The notes under the pieces: generated by a model
Told to the model about the DNA's origin: nothing
What the model saw: the letters and a program-made list of their open reading frames with translations, nothing else
The model's database searches: none
From: Panorpa germanica
Taxonomy: Eukaryota; Arthropoda; Insecta; Mecoptera; Panorpidae
Assembly (NCBI GenBank): GCA_963678705.1
Contig: OY783220.1
Span: 7,709,001 to 7,773,000, forward strand
Direction of reading: 5' to 3'
DNA: 64,000 bases
Shown: in pieces, positions 28,581-41,154 of the stretch
Position numbering within the stretch: the first letter of the stretch is position 1
Layout: every line of letters starts with the position of its first letter
Program-made: the position numbers and the translations under genes

Positions 28581-31500
28581 TTTGTTAAAAAATCAATTTT
28601 TTGTTTTGACAAATAAAAAATGTATTCTAACGTACTTTTTTATGCTGATTTTAAAAATGAAAATCAATTTTAAATATCCCTAATACTTACTATATTTAGA
28701 ACCTAAAAAGAGAACAACTAATAAGAATTTTGCAGCCGTACTTAGTGCACCCCGTTTTATGAAATTCAAACTGCGATTTTTATGAAATTAACAAGAGTAT
28801 AACCTTTAAAAATTTGATAAAAAATTAATTTTTTGTTTTGACAAATAAAACATGTATTCTAACGTACTTTTTTATGCTGATTTTAAAAATGAAAATCAAT
28901 TTTAAATATTACTAATACTTACTATATTTAGAAACTAAAAAGAGAACAACTAATAAGAAATTTGCAGCCGTACTTAGTGCACCCCGTTTTATGAAATTCA
29001 AACTGCTGTTTTTATGAAATTAACAAGAGTATAACCTTTAAAAATTTGATAAAAAGTCAATTTTTTGTTTTGACAAATAAAAGATGTACTCGAACGTAGT
29101 TTTTTATGCTGATTACAAAAATGAAATCTATTTTTAAATATCTCTATTATTTATGCCTAATCATGTCGATGTCTCGAAAACCGGGACACCTAGAAAAAAA
29201 CAAATTGCAGATTTGAAATCAGCGTACAAAAGTACCTTATTAACCATTCTAAAATTAACAAAATCAAAAGTTGAATTTTTAGGAAATTAACAAGAGTATA
29301 ACCTTTAAAAATTTGATAAAAAATCAATTTTTTGTTTTGACAAATAAAAAATGTATTCTACCGTACTTTTTTATGCTGATTTTAAAAATGAAAATCAATT
29401 TTAAATATCCCTAATACTTACTATATTTAGAAACTAAAAAGAGAACAACTAATAAGAAATTTGCTGCCGTACTTAGTGCACCCCGTTTTATGAAATTCAA
29501 ACTGCTGTTTTTATGAAATTAACAAGAGTATAACCTTTAAAAATTTGATAAAAAGTCAATTTTTTGTTTTGACAAATAATAGATGTATTCGAACGTAGTT
29601 TTTTATGCTGATTACAAAAATGAAATCCATTTTTAAATATCTCTATTATTTATGCCTAATCATGTCGATATCTCGAAAACCGGGACAACTAGAAAAAAAC
29701 AATTTGCAGATTCGAAATCAGCGTAAAAAAGTACGTTAACAACCATTCTAAAATTAACAAAATCAAAAGTTGAATTTTTAGGAAATTAACAAGAGTATAA
29801 CCTTTAAAAATTTGATAAAAAATCAATTTTTTGTTTTGACAAATAAAAAATGTATTCTAACGTACTTTTTTATGCTGATTTTAAAAATCAAAATCAATTT
29901 TAAATATCCCTAATACTTACTATATTTAGAAACTAAAAAGAGAACAACTAATAAGAAATTTGCAGCCGTACTTAGTGCACCCCGTTTTATGAAATTCAAA
30001 CTGCTGTTTTTATGAAATTAACAAGAGTATAACCTTTAAAAATTTGATAAAAAGTCAATTTTTTGTTTTGACAAATAATAGATGTATTCGAACGTAGTTT
30101 TTTATGCTGATTACAAAAATGAAATCCATTTTTAAATATCTCTATTATTTATGCCTAATCATGTCGATATCTCGAAAACCGGGACAACTAGAAAAAAACA
30201 ATTTGCAGATTCGAAATCATCGTAAAAAAGTACGTTAACAACCATTCTAAAATTAACAAAATCAAAAGTTGAATTTTTAGGAAATTAACAAGAGTATAAC
30301 CTTTAAAAATTTGATAAAAAATCAATTTTTTGTTTTGACAAATAGAAAATGTATTCTAACGTACTTTTTTATGCTGATTTTAAAAATGAGAATCAATTTT
30401 AAATATCCCTAATACTTACTATATTTAGAAACTAAAAAGAGAACAACTAATAAGAAATTTGCAGCCGTACTTAGTGCACCCCGTTTTATGAAATTCGAAC
30501 TGCTGTTTTTATAAAATTAACAAGAGTATAACCTTTAAAAATTTGATAAAAAATCAATTTTTTGTTTTGACAAATAAAAGATGTACTCGAACGTAGTCTT
30601 TTATGCTGATTACAAAAATGAAATCCATTTTTAAATATCTCTATTATTTATGCCTAAACATGTCAATATCTCGAAAACCGGGACACCTAGAAAAAAACAA
30701 TTTGCAGATTTGAAATCAGCGTAAAAAAGTACGTTATCAACCATTCTAAAATTAACAAAATCAAAAGTTGAATTTTTAGGAAATTAACAAGAGTATAACC
30801 TTTAAAAATTTGTTAAAAAATCAATTTTTTGTTTTGACAAATAAAAAATGTATTCTAACGTACTTTTTTATGCTGATTTTAAAAATGAAAATCAATTTTA
30901 AATATCCCTAATACTTACTATATTTAGAACCTAAAAAGAGAACAACTAATAAGAATTTTGCAGCCGTACTTAGTGCACCCCGTTTTATGAAATTCAAACT
31001 GCGATTTTTATGAAATTAACAAGAGTATAACCTTTAAAAATTTGATAAAAAATTAATTTTTTGTTTTGACAAATAAAACATGTATTCTAACGTACTTTTT
31101 TATGCTGATTTTAAAAATGAAAATCAATTTTAAATATTACTAATACTTACTATATTTAGAAACTAAAAAGAGAACAACTAATAAGAAATTTGCAGCCGTA
31201 CTTAGTGCACCCCGTTTTATGAAATTCAAACTGCTGTTTTTATGAAATTAACAAGAGTATAACCTTTAAAAATTTGATAAAAAGTCAATTTTTTGTTTTG
31301 ACAAATAAAAGATGTACTCGAACGTAGTTTTTTATGCTGATTACAAAAATGAAATCTATTTTTAAATATCTCTATTATTTATGCCTAATCATGTCGATGT
31401 CTCGAAAACCGGGACACCTAGAAAAAAACAAATTGCAGATTTGAAATCAGCGTACAAAAGTACCTTATTAACCATTCTAAAATTAACAAAATCAAAAGTT

Positions 31501-32530
31501 GAATTTTTAGGAAATTAACAAGAGTATAACCTTTAAAAATTTGATAAAAAATCAATTTTTTGTTTTGACAAATAAAAAATGTATTCTACCGTACTTTTTT
31601 ATGCTGATTTTAAAAATGAAAATCAATTTTAAATATCCCTAATACTTACTATATTTAGAAACTAAAAAGAGAACAACTAATAAGAAATTTGCTGCCGTAC
31701 TTAGTGCACCCCGTTTTATGAAATTCAAACTGCTGTTTTTATGAAATTAACAAGAGTATAACCTTTAAAAATTTGATAAAAAGTCAATTTTTTGTTTTGA
31801 CAAATAATAGATGTATTCGAACGTAGTTTTTTATGCTGATTACAAAAATGAAATCCATTTTTAAATATCTCTATTATTTATGCCTAATCATGTCGATATC
31901 TCGAAAACCGGGACAACTAGAAAAAAACAATTTGCAGATTCGAAATCAGCGTAAAAAAGTACGTTAACAACCATTCTAAAATTAACAAAATCAAAAGTTG
32001 AATTTTTAGGAAATTAACAAGAGTATAACCTTTAAAAATTTGATAAAAAATCAATTTTTTGTTTTGACAAATAAAAAATGTATTCTAACGTACTTTTTTA
32101 TGCTGATTTTAAAAATCAAAATCAATTTTAAATATCCCTAATACTTACTATATTTAGAAACTAAAAAGAGAACAACTAATAAGAAATTTGCAGCCGTACT
32201 TAGTGCACCCCGTTTTATGAAATTCAAACTGCTGTTTTTATGAAATTAACAAGAGTATAACCTTTAAAAATTTGATAAAAAGTCAATTTTTTGTTTTGAC
32301 AAATAATAGATGTATTCGAACGTAGTTTTTTATGCTGATTACAAAAATGAAATCCATTTTTAAATATCTCTATTATTTATGCCTAATCATGTCGATATCT
32401 CGAAAACCGGGACAACTAGAAAAAAACAATTTGCAGATTCGAAATCATCGTAAAAAAGTACGTTAACAACCATTCTAAAATTAACAAAATCAAAAGTTGA
32501 ATTTTTAGGAAATTAACAAGAGTATAACCT
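28581..32530 (+). repeat. Higher-order repeat III (2228 bp period)
   Basis: Variant TTTGTTAAAA at 28581 and 30809, and variant TTGCTGCCGT at 29461 and 31689, are both 2228 bp apart, which equals five A plus four B monomers. Older relatives of the same markers lie at 24978 and 25857, about 3603 bp upstream, with a truncated A monomer near 26296 between them. The second copy loses register before about 32530. Confidence 0.85.
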
Positions 32531-34193
32531 TTAAAAATTTGATAAAAAATCAATTTTTTGTTTTGACAAATAAAAAATGTATTCTAACGTACTTTTTTAT
32601 GCTGATTTTAAAAATGAAAATCAATTTTAAATATCCCTAATACTTACTATATTTAGAAACTAAAAAGAGAACAACTAATAAGAAATTTGCAGCCGTACTT
32701 AGTGCACCCCGTTTTATGAAATTCAAACTGCTGTTTTTATGAAATTAACAAGAGTATAACCTTTAAAAATTTGATAAAAAGTCAATTTTTTGTTTTGACA
32801 AATAATAGATGTATTCGAACGTAGTTTTTTATGCTGATTACAAAAATGAAATCCATTTTTAAATATCTCTATTATTTATGCCTAATCATGTCGATATCTC
32901 GAAAACCGGGACAACTAGAAAAAAACAATTTGCAGATTCGAAATCAGCGTAAAAAAGTACGTTAACAACCATTCTAAAATTAACAAAATCAAAAGTTGAA
33001 TTTTTAGGAAATTAACAAGAGTATAACCTTTAAAAATTTTATAAAAAATCAATTTTTTGTTTTGACAAATAAAAGATGTACTCGAACGTAGCTTTTTATG
33101 CTAATTACAAAAATGAAATCCATTTTTAAATATCTCTATTATTTATGCCTAAACATGTCAATATCTCGAAAACCGGGACACCTAGAAAAAAACAATTTGC
33201 AGATTTGAAATCATCGTAAAAAAGTACGTCAACAAACATTCTAAAATTAACAAAATCAATAGTTGAATTTTTAGGAAATTAACAAGAGTATAACCTTTAA
33301 AAATTTGATAAAAAATCAATTTTTTGTTTTGACAAATAAAACATGTATTCTAACGTACTTTTTTATGCTGATTTTAAAAATGAAAATCAATTTTAAATAT
33401 TACTAATACTTACTATATTTAGAAACTAAAAAGAGAACAACTAATAAGAAATTTGCAGCCGTACTTAGTGCACCCCGTTTTATGAAATTTAAACTGCTGT
33501 TTTTATGAAATTAACAAGAGTATAACCTTTAAAAATTTGATAAAAAGTCAATTTTTTGTTTTGACAAATAATAGATGTATTCGAACGTAGTTTTTTATGC
33601 TGATTACAAAAATGAAATCCATTTTTAAATATCTCTATTATTTATGCCTAAACATGTCAATATCTCGAAAACCGGGACACCTAGAAAAAAACAATTTGCA
33701 GATTTGAAATCAGCGTAAAAAAGTACGTTAACAACCATTCTAAAATTAACAAAATCAAAAGTTGAATTTTTAGGAAATTAACAAGAGTATAACCTTTAAA
33801 AATTTGATAAAAAATTAATTTTTTGTTTTGACAAATAAAACATGTATTCTAACGTACTTTTTTATGCTGATTTTAAAAATGAAAATCAATTTTAAATATT
33901 ACTAATACTTACTATATTTAGAAACTAAAAAGAGAACAACTAATAAGAAATTTGCAGCCGTACTTAGTGCACCCCGTTTTATAAAATTCAAACTGCTGTT
34001 TTTATGAAATTAACAAGAGTATAACCTTTAAAAATTTGATGAAAAGACAATTTTTTGTTTTGACAAATAATAGATGTATTCGAACGTAGTTTTTTATGCT
34101 GATTACAAAAATGAAATCCATTTTTAAATATCTCTACTATTTATGCCTAATCATGTCGATATCTCGAAAAACGGGACACCTAGAAAAAAACAA

Positions 34194-34690
34194 ATGACTG
34201 TTCATATGCAAGGAATGAATTTGAGTTGGGGGAATTCTGATGTCTGTAGTTTTTTGATTAATATATTAAGCGTCAATAAAATTGTATTTATTTAATTAGT
34301 TGTAATATTAATAAGCCCCCTGCAAAATTTAAACAGTTTATTTTTCCTTGTTTTAGAGAAAATTGACATTTGCCATGTGTATTATAAACACTTTTTGACC
34401 GATTCAAATATATGGTATTTTACCATATTATTATTATTTATGTTTTTTTATTTTTTTTCGTACACATTGTAATGTATTTATTTAAATAGAAGACATAATA
34501 CACTTGCAAATATTAAATCCAACAAGTATATAGACTTTTGCGCGAATGTCAGTTGGACACCACTAGTACTGCTCATTTTCGATATTTTCGCTGAAACTTT
34601 TCACCAACTTCAGCGACGTTATTTATTTTATTAATTTTTCCTTCCAAAAGAAAAAAGAGAATAATAAAAACAAACGAAATAAATTCAATC
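34194..34690. other. Satellite edge and AT-rich intergenic DNA
   Basis: The last B monomer breaks off after AGAAAAAAACAAA and gives way to unrelated sequence. The final monomers carry extra private changes (GAAAAGACAA, AAAAACGGGAC), as expected at an array edge. I see no gene or TIR element in this stretch. Confidence 0.6.
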
Positions 34691-35330
34691 TCCTAACAGT
34701 TCTATCGGCAACTCTCCCTCCTGTTTCTACTCTGCTATTCCATCTCTTTTCACGCTGTTTCTCTCTATCTTCTCCATTCATCTGTACCCTTCACTGCCTC
34801 AATTCAGTAGCTGCACAATCGTCTTTTCACTTCTTTCCTTTCACCTCCCTTCCTTCTTTTTCCTCGCTCTTTCTCTCTATCTCCGCCATCAACCGCTTCT
34901 CTTCACTGCCTACCTTTAATAGATGTACAATCTTCTCTTCACCCTTCTTTTTACCCTTTTCTCACATGAATACTTAACCTACTACAGCGTATCCTATCTC
35001 TCTCCAGCACATCTTGCACATCCCTTGCTTTTTATTTTTCCAGTATCTACTGTCTTTCCATTCGTTTCCCAATCTAAATTTTTCTATTCTTCTTATGTTC
35101 GTTGTGTCTTTTTCTAATATGTGTTCAGGTATCTCTCTCTTAAATCCTCTTGTATATTTCATTATATTTGCTATTATAAATTTTTTCCATTCTTTCCTGC
35201 AGCTGTATCTCTCAGTTTCTACTCCTTAGCTCCTCTCACACACTTGAGTATTCATCTCTTCTTCTCTCTGCTTCTTCTGTCGCAATTTCATTCCTTTCAA
35301 AGTACTCCTTTCTCCTTTCCCAGGTAGTAT
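34690..35330 (-). pseudogene. Non-LTR retrotransposon 3' relic (pyrimidine-rich strand)
   Basis: The plus strand is strikingly C/T-rich, so the minus strand is purine-rich. A minus-strand reading at 34974-35162 contains RIEKFRLGNEWKDSRYW followed by a KKQGMCKMCW segment. This resembles the conserved GNE..RYW plus Cys-rich tail after the reverse transcriptase in LINE ORF2 proteins common in hymenopteran and other insect genomes (family-level recognition, not a search). There is no long frame, so it is a decayed fragment. Two diverged tandem copies of a block of about 115 bp, each containing TTTCTCTCTATCT and CTTCACTGCCT, lie at about 34751-34960. The precise clade is uncertain. Confidence 0.55.
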
Positions 35331-36489
35331 TTAAATGATTTAAATTATTAAAACAAACATTAAACCGTAGGTAGAAATACAAAGGTTTAATATGGATCAA
35401 ACTAATATCTAACCATAACTATTGGGTTTATTTGGTTACTGATCATTGTTTAGATTAACCATTATGTATAATCGGGATTAGTAAAATAAAGATCTTCTTA
35501 CTTCTGTATATATACTATAGTAGTATATATAATAGTAGATCTAGAACGTATCAAAGTATGTATCAGACTTGATAGCTTCTAGCATCTACATACACAGCCT
35601 ACTTATCAACATGTATTGGCAAATATTGACGGCAAAGCTTTATAATGCTTGTTATAACAATCCTATCTCAAACATTTTACTCTCTCTCTCTTTCTCTATG
35701 CCTCTCTCTCTCCCTCTGCTCTCTATTCGTATTAACAAAGAGCTAGAAAATATACTCGTATGATAATAGATTGCATTACACTATCGGTATGCCAGAAACT
35801 ATCGATAGCAAAGTGTAGTACATAGGTGTATGTGTGTGTAGTAGTTTGTAGTATGTATATCCTCTATGTATGTACTCGAAGTATGGTATATTGCATCGTG
35901 TACTAACTAATAAATTGAAATTCATTGTAACATAGTTTTGAACTCATTTGGAGTTCAAAAGTTTCAGACTGTCAAGTCCAAACCCTTTGCGACTCCCAGG
36001 AAACTTTTAGAGGTAGTGCCACCATCGACACCATCATATATTATATACCATTTTTTAATTTTATTGGGGCTTCGCTTATTCAGTCAGGCTTTCCAAAAAG
36101 TATAGAGCCGGCTGGATACCCGTTCAACCAGTGCAACGTTTCTATTTATGTATATTAATGTACAACATATAAAGTTTATTGTGTGAAAATTTGAAATCGA
36201 TTGGAGTAAAACTGTCGGAGATATAGAGTTTTAAGTCTTCACCTCTCTGGTCTGGTTTCGTCTTTCTTTGAAAATTTTTAAACGCATTTTTATCACACTT
36301 AGCTTTTTCAGAGTCGGTGTCTTCTCTAGTTCAAAATCTACTGCACCGATCCCTTTTAAATTTTGCACATTCTTTCTTTACATAAATGCCGAGGTAACGC
36401 TGACGAGTTTTCTTTTTTAATTTTTACGTATTTTAAAATAACAAAGTTTCTGATTTTTTTCATGAAAAATCGATATTTTTACTTCTAAA
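35331..36489. other. Intergenic DNA with simple repeats
   Basis: AT-rich, with a CTCTCT-rich tract at about 35683-35725 and a short TATATA/TAGTAG stretch near 35508-35535. The part from about 36061 to 36420 looks like degraded repeat sequence but I cannot assign a family. No credible coding region was seen. Confidence 0.5.
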
Positions 36490-36862
36490 TTAAAGTTAAA
36501 AGGAAGAGATTATTATATGTTACATACAAATTTAAGTAAGAAAAGATGGTTTAGAAATGAGTCCCGCAAAATTATATCAACTATAATCAGAATCATTGTA
36601 AATCTCCAGCTCACTAATACAAAATTAATATTAAATTTGACGATAGATGTCAATGTGGTGAAGAATGAACTTTGGATCATATTATACTTGAATGGATAAA
36701 CTATAGTTTACAAAGATAAAAATTCAATAGTAAAATATTAGATGTGATTAAAACTTTTCCTGTTAATGCTAAATTTTTGTTAAGTGATTCAAAATTAATT
36801 AGTGTTTTAGTGTATTAATAAAAATCAAGGAAAATAAATAAATAAATAAAAAAAAGACTTCT
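36490..36862 (+). pseudogene. LINE-A 3' end fragment
   Basis: A 5'-truncated fragment of the same LINE as at 38300-38800 and 47640-48018. It begins at AAAGTTAAAAGGAAGAG and ends in an (AATA)n/poly-A-like tail (AATAAATAAATAAATAAAAA). The coding sequence is broken: ten bases present in the sister copies (AAAAGTAATC) are missing after AATCAGAATC, and the frame then stops. The match to the sister copy is close over most of its length. It is a dead retrotransposon insertion. Confidence 0.8.
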
Positions 36863-37915
36863 AAATGTTGTAAAAAATTAAAAAATTAATTTAAAAAAAA
36901 AACTGGACAGGGTTATGGACAGAAACTTATCAACTAATGAAATCATTTTGGTTTTTTGAATTCAGAAAATCCAGTGATGAGTTATGAGAAACACCGCAAT
37001 GAAGCTTTTTTATGACATCTGCGAAGATTTGCTGTCAATGCCTCATTTCTTGATATTTATTTATGAAAATTTCACAAAGTATTCTTTAAATGTTATTTTA
37101 TCACGTAGTAATTATAGAAATAATTATATATTAACTGTTATCAGTTTTATTTTAAAACGTTTTCAATTTCGTGAATCTTAATGGAACATCGTTTTTCTTA
37201 TACGAAATGAATTCTTGGATATGTTATTGATGTTACAAATATCTTTATCACTCTAAACCACTTTACAACATGGCGTATCGCCAATAATGACACATCTGTT
37301 ATCTAAAAATCTATTTACAATGTACAAACACATAGTTTTTAACAATTAAAACCTCATTTTAATTACTATTTTATTGCAGAAGCATTTACAGTCGTTCTAG
37401 ATAAAGCCATTAAACGTGGTTGTGTTTTGAAGCATGGCTAACGTAACGACTCTAACGTTTATCCCACTTGACACCATTGTCATAATTTGGTGTAATTTTG
37501 CGAAAGACTTTTGCGCACGTCGCACTAAAGTAAGAATAACTTGGTGAAAGGGAGAAATATCTCAATTCTCACCAACTGTCACAAAGTAACGACATCTGTT
37601 GTGCTGTCACAGCAACTGGTAATGAAACTATTATCCTTATCCTTCGTCTTAACGATTCATTAAATATTATTGCGAACCATCTGTCACTTAACTTTGATCT
37701 GTGAATTTATGTTTTGTAATTACTAAATCAATATAGCGCTTTAGTTAAAATGTTGGTGAATACATTGTCTAAAAATTATGTACTAGACCATGACCATGGG
37801 TCGGCTTACTTTATTAGACATTACCCTAAATTTAATTAGGTTCCACGAGTAAAGCTATTCTAATCCTAAACGACAAATTCAATTACATTTAGATTTACAA
37901 AATGTATAAATGATA
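36863..37915. other. Intergenic DNA, no feature recognised
   Basis: AT-rich unique-looking sequence. The short open frames here have no recognisable domain or gene-like signal. Confidence 0.5.
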
Positions 37916-38287
37916 TGATATTAACAATAAAATTCCAATATTATGTATGCCTTAGCAGGGTTAAATGAAATAAAAACTTATTATTCTTTGATGTGACTTG
38001 ATTATTTGACTACCAACAGCTACAAAACATTACCACAGCACTGACCTACTTAACAAATAACTCACGTTAAAATGCATTTCATGTCATACAAATATAGCTG
38101 ACCATTTCTAGCGCTAAAACTACAATTCAAATTTTTAATTGCTATATCTCCGTCAACATTTAGATATTTACATTTACAACATTTATAAAATAGACACGCC
38201 AATATACAGTTATTAACATTAATTTCAATCGACGATTGAAAAATCGACCACTAAAAAATGAGGACATAAGCCCATTCGTATGTATGG
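37916..38287 (+). mobile_element. R-element copy (internal part and one end)
   Basis: This segment is found again in reverse orientation at about 48020-48245 and 52450-52790. Shared landmarks are GCCTTAGCAGGGTTAAAT, ATTGCTATATCTCCGTCAA, AATAGACACGCCAATA and the terminal motif GAGGACATAAGCCCATT at about 38270. It is an old copy with many substitutions. The terminal motif is one end of the 16-bp inverted repeat described at 47552-48466. Confidence 0.7.
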
Positions 38288-38813
38288 ACTCCAGAATGTT
38301 TAATATAATCAAAAAATTAAACTTCAATTCGAGAAACCAAGATTTCATTAACAAAAGTCAGTTAAAAGGAAGAGATTATTATATATTTCATCCAAATTTA
38401 AGTAAGAAAAGATGGTTTAGAAATGAGTCCCGCAAAATTATATCAACTATAATCAGAATCAAAAGTAATCATTGTAAAACTCCAGCTCACCTGTACAAAA
38501 TTATTATTAAATCTGACGAGAGATGTCAAAGTGGTGAAGAAAGAACTTTGGATCATATTATACTTGAATGGATAAATTATAGTTTAAAAAGATCAAAATT
38601 GAATAGTGATATATTAGATGTGATTAAAACTTTTCCAGTTAATACTTAATTTTTGTTAAGTAGTTCAAAATTAATTAGTGAATTATTTAAATATTTAGAA
38701 ATTTGTAAAATTTAATTATAAATTATAAAAGATGTATAAAAAATGTTTGATGGTGGCTATGACGAAAGAAAGTCAAGGCAAATAAATTATTAAATATAAA
38801 AAAATAATAAAAT
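38236..38813 (+). pseudogene. LINE-A ORF2 C-terminal fragment with 3' UTR
   Basis: The open frame 38236-38649 (137 residues, beginning at TTG) encodes the C-terminal tail of a non-LTR retrotransposon ORF2. Its first residues are R-element sequence; LINE sequence proper starts near 38300. The tail normally carries a Cys-Cys-His-Cys knuckle. The sister copy at 47818-48057 keeps RCQCGEE and HIIFECIN, but here the second Cys is Ser (RCQSGEE) and the last is Trp (HIILEWIN), so the knuckle is destroyed. After the stop come about 160 bp of 3' UTR ending in AATAAATTATTAAATAT and an A/T-rich tail, then directly AATAGACACGCC of the R element, the same junction as at 47640. Confidence 0.8.
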
Positions 38814-38880
38814 AGACACGCCAATACACATTTATTAACATCAATTTCAATCAACACACAAGTGAGGACACAAGCCCATC
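38814..38880 (+). mobile_element. R-element terminal part
   Basis: AATAGACACGCCAATACACA through AGGACACAAGCCCAT (38865-38879). It directly continues the LINE-A tail, so this locus carries the same LINE-in-R composite as the F-box unit at 47.5-48.5 kb, next to a second partial R copy at 37916-38287. Confidence 0.7.
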
Positions 38881-39869
38881 CAAAATATTTCTTCTTATAG
38901 TATATTTTGAATTGCATATGCTGTAGAAATATGTATGCATAGTAGGATAGCCGGAAATTGTCTTATTTTATATATGTATTCCCTTTGTGTGCTCAAAAAT
39001 GTGATGCCCTTTATGTTAGTGGAAAATGAAGTTATAGAACTTCAAGATCATTCAATTGTAACGAAGTTCAAAAGTTACGAAAGTTGAATTACTTTTATAA
39101 TTTAGTTTTTCATTGAATTGTACAAAAAGCTTGGAACTATTCGATAATTTCCACAAAAAAAAGCAGAAATCGTTCAGAATTGAACTGAGCAGTCAAAAAC
39201 TCAAAAATTCATAAGTAATAATTACGTTTTGAGGTTAGAATTATTTATGCAATTAATTTTTACCCTCAACTTCTCATTATTTTAGATTTTTTCATTGTTT
39301 TATCTTTTCCTTCATTTAATTATATTTTTTTTTCATTTTATATATCTTATAAGCTTCTTATTCTTGTATTTTAAATAATAAAAAGAAAGAAATTGAGTTT
39401 GAACAATTTCTTTTTGTGTACTAAAATAAATTATATTTGCATTTCTCTTCTCTTTGCCGGTCTTACTGTTCTAGACATTTTGTTTTGTTTCTTTCAACAT
39501 TTCTGAATATTTTATTTTTTCATGTTCTATTTTTAACCTAATTATATTTTTATCTTCTTATTTTTTAATTCAAAAGTGTAATAAAAAATGTTTATGCGGG
39601 GAAGCCTATTAACAAGGCCATTATTTTCGTTTAGATCTTCTTTATGTTTTCAATGGTCTTGTATTGGCTTCACAACCACATATTTATTTAGAATTTTAAG
39701 AAATGTTTTAATAATACATTATTTGGTAGATCTTGGCCAGTGCCGAACTTTACACTTGCTGTTACCGAAGTTATATAATTTAAGAGTGATAAAATTCAGA
39801 TTTCAGATTATATTTTTCGTTGTGCAATCATATATTTTAAAATTAGTAAAAGTTTGTGTTAATTGCGGA
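38881..39869. other. AT-rich intergenic DNA
   Basis: No repeat family or gene could be recognised. A 120-residue frame starts at ATG 39588 and runs to 39950, but it has no recognisable domain and its end lies in the minisatellite-like stretch, so I do not call it. Confidence 0.45.
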
Positions 39870-40330
39870 ATTTCAATGTGCGCATTTATCACTGCTGTTG
39901 GTACATTTGTACGTCCTCGTGTGCATTTATTCAATGATACAGTTGTCTAGTACTTGTGGTTGTATTGTTTGTTTGTTAGTGGGTTTGTATTTGTTCAAAT
40001 GACACAGTGGCAATGAGTGCAGCTGCGCACATTTGCTGTTGTCCATGAGCGCAATTGTCCGCGTATTCTGATGTCTGTGTCTATGTCCGCAATTGTCAGT
40101 GTACGTGGTTATCAAATGTTGTTATTTTCTCCTTACGACGTTGTCTATGATTAAATTTATCAGTGTGTGTAATTGTTTAAATAGCGCACTTGTTCACGTA
40201 TGCTGTTGCTATGTGCGCAGTTATTTAAATGGCACAGCTATCCGCATAAGCTGTTGTCTGTGTGCGCAGTTATCCGCGAGTGTAGTTGTATTTTATATAC
40301 GTACACACAGTTATCCTACGCGTACGTATT
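39870..40330 (+). repeat. Degenerate minisatellite-like tract (GTGCGCAGTTAT motif)
   Basis: Irregular repeats of a motif near GTGCGCAGTTATCCGC, followed by a GCTGTTGTC-like ending. Clear members are at about 40165-40212, 40213-40259 and 40260-40290, with weaker ones from 39875. Unit length varies from about 36 to 49 bp. The base composition (G/T-rich, many CG dinucleotides) is unlike the surrounding DNA. Confidence 0.6.
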
Positions 40331-41154
40331 TTGCAACTCATATTAGGTAATATGCAATTAATATTTATTTAAAAAACAAAAGTATCGCCTATTAATACGC
40401 CTTCGTTGTCTGTTATATATATTAAACTCGCATAAGTAGGTCTACATTTATGTTTTCTTATTTTCTGCATAGATTAGCCCTACGATATTTTAATAATATT
40501 CAAAGTATAGCCAAAACGAAAAATTAATTTGCGAATTTACATATTTCTGCTTGCAATATGACGTATATTATAGTCGGAATGCTTTTACATTTTCAAAGTT
40601 TCTTCTGAAAAACTTTGTCATGCTTTTCTGATTTACGGGCAGATATTTTTATTATTAGGAAGTTAAATTACGTAGTCCAAGGCATAGTTTGTTGAAAGTT
40701 TCAATTTACGCTAATTTTGGGTTGGGCTTATCACAATGTCTAAGTTCTGTTATCTGTTCAGATTGAGATCTTTAAGTTATTCAGGCACTTGGGAACCGGA
40801 AGTTTCTTTTATGTACGACTGTACAGTGTACGTACATATTTACACACACACACTGGTTACACACACATACTTGAATAAAAAACGTAAAACATTATTTAAT
40901 TTGCGTTATTTTCGATTTCGAAGTTGTAACTGTGCGCAATGTTTCAGAAAACGTACTCGTATATACTAGAAACTTACAATTTCTTATTGTGTGCGTATTT
41001 TTAATTGTAAGTGCGTTTTCCTTGTGCGCTTTTTTTTTAACATATTTTTATTTTAGGTTATAATTATGTGCGCATAATATATTTGTTGAATTACATCGTA
41101 ATACAGTGAATTGACTTCAATAATAACTTAGATCAAACAACAGATTGTTGTCAA
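40331..41154. other. Intergenic DNA, CA-rich spots
   Basis: Contains a short CACACACA stretch at about 40840-40867. Open frames in this part show no domain. Nothing else is recognised. Confidence 0.45.

Larger units (their letters stand above)
576..34193 (+). repeat. Major satellite array (A 232 bp + B 267 bp dimers)
   Basis: About 33.6 kb of uninterrupted head-to-tail repeats. Spacing between successive TTGACAAAT anchors is 232 bp (A) or 267 bp (B), for example 2597, 2829, 3096, 3328, 3595. The normal order is A-B (499 bp), with occasional BB (3328-3862) and AA (near 15270-15720). A and B share a core of about 70 bp ending in TTTTGACAAATAAA and a related block ACGTA(C/G)TTTTTTATGCTGATT, and differ elsewhere. 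A contains GCAGCCGTACTTAGTGCACC; B contains ATATCTCGAAAACCGGGACA and ends with a second inverted GTAAAAAAGTACGTT arm. Copies differ by only a few bases, indicating recent homogenisation. No gene or transposon interrupts the array. The scale fits centromeric or heterochromatic satellite, but location is inference. Confidence 0.97.

Noticed and set aside
1-34193. CRISPR-like array
   Set aside because: Direct repeats are 232/267 bp with no unique spacers and the DNA is eukaryotic. This is satellite.
39588-39950. 120-residue open frame
   Set aside because: No recognisable domain, no splice or promoter context, and its end lies in a low-complexity tract. Chance frame in AT-rich DNA is likelier.
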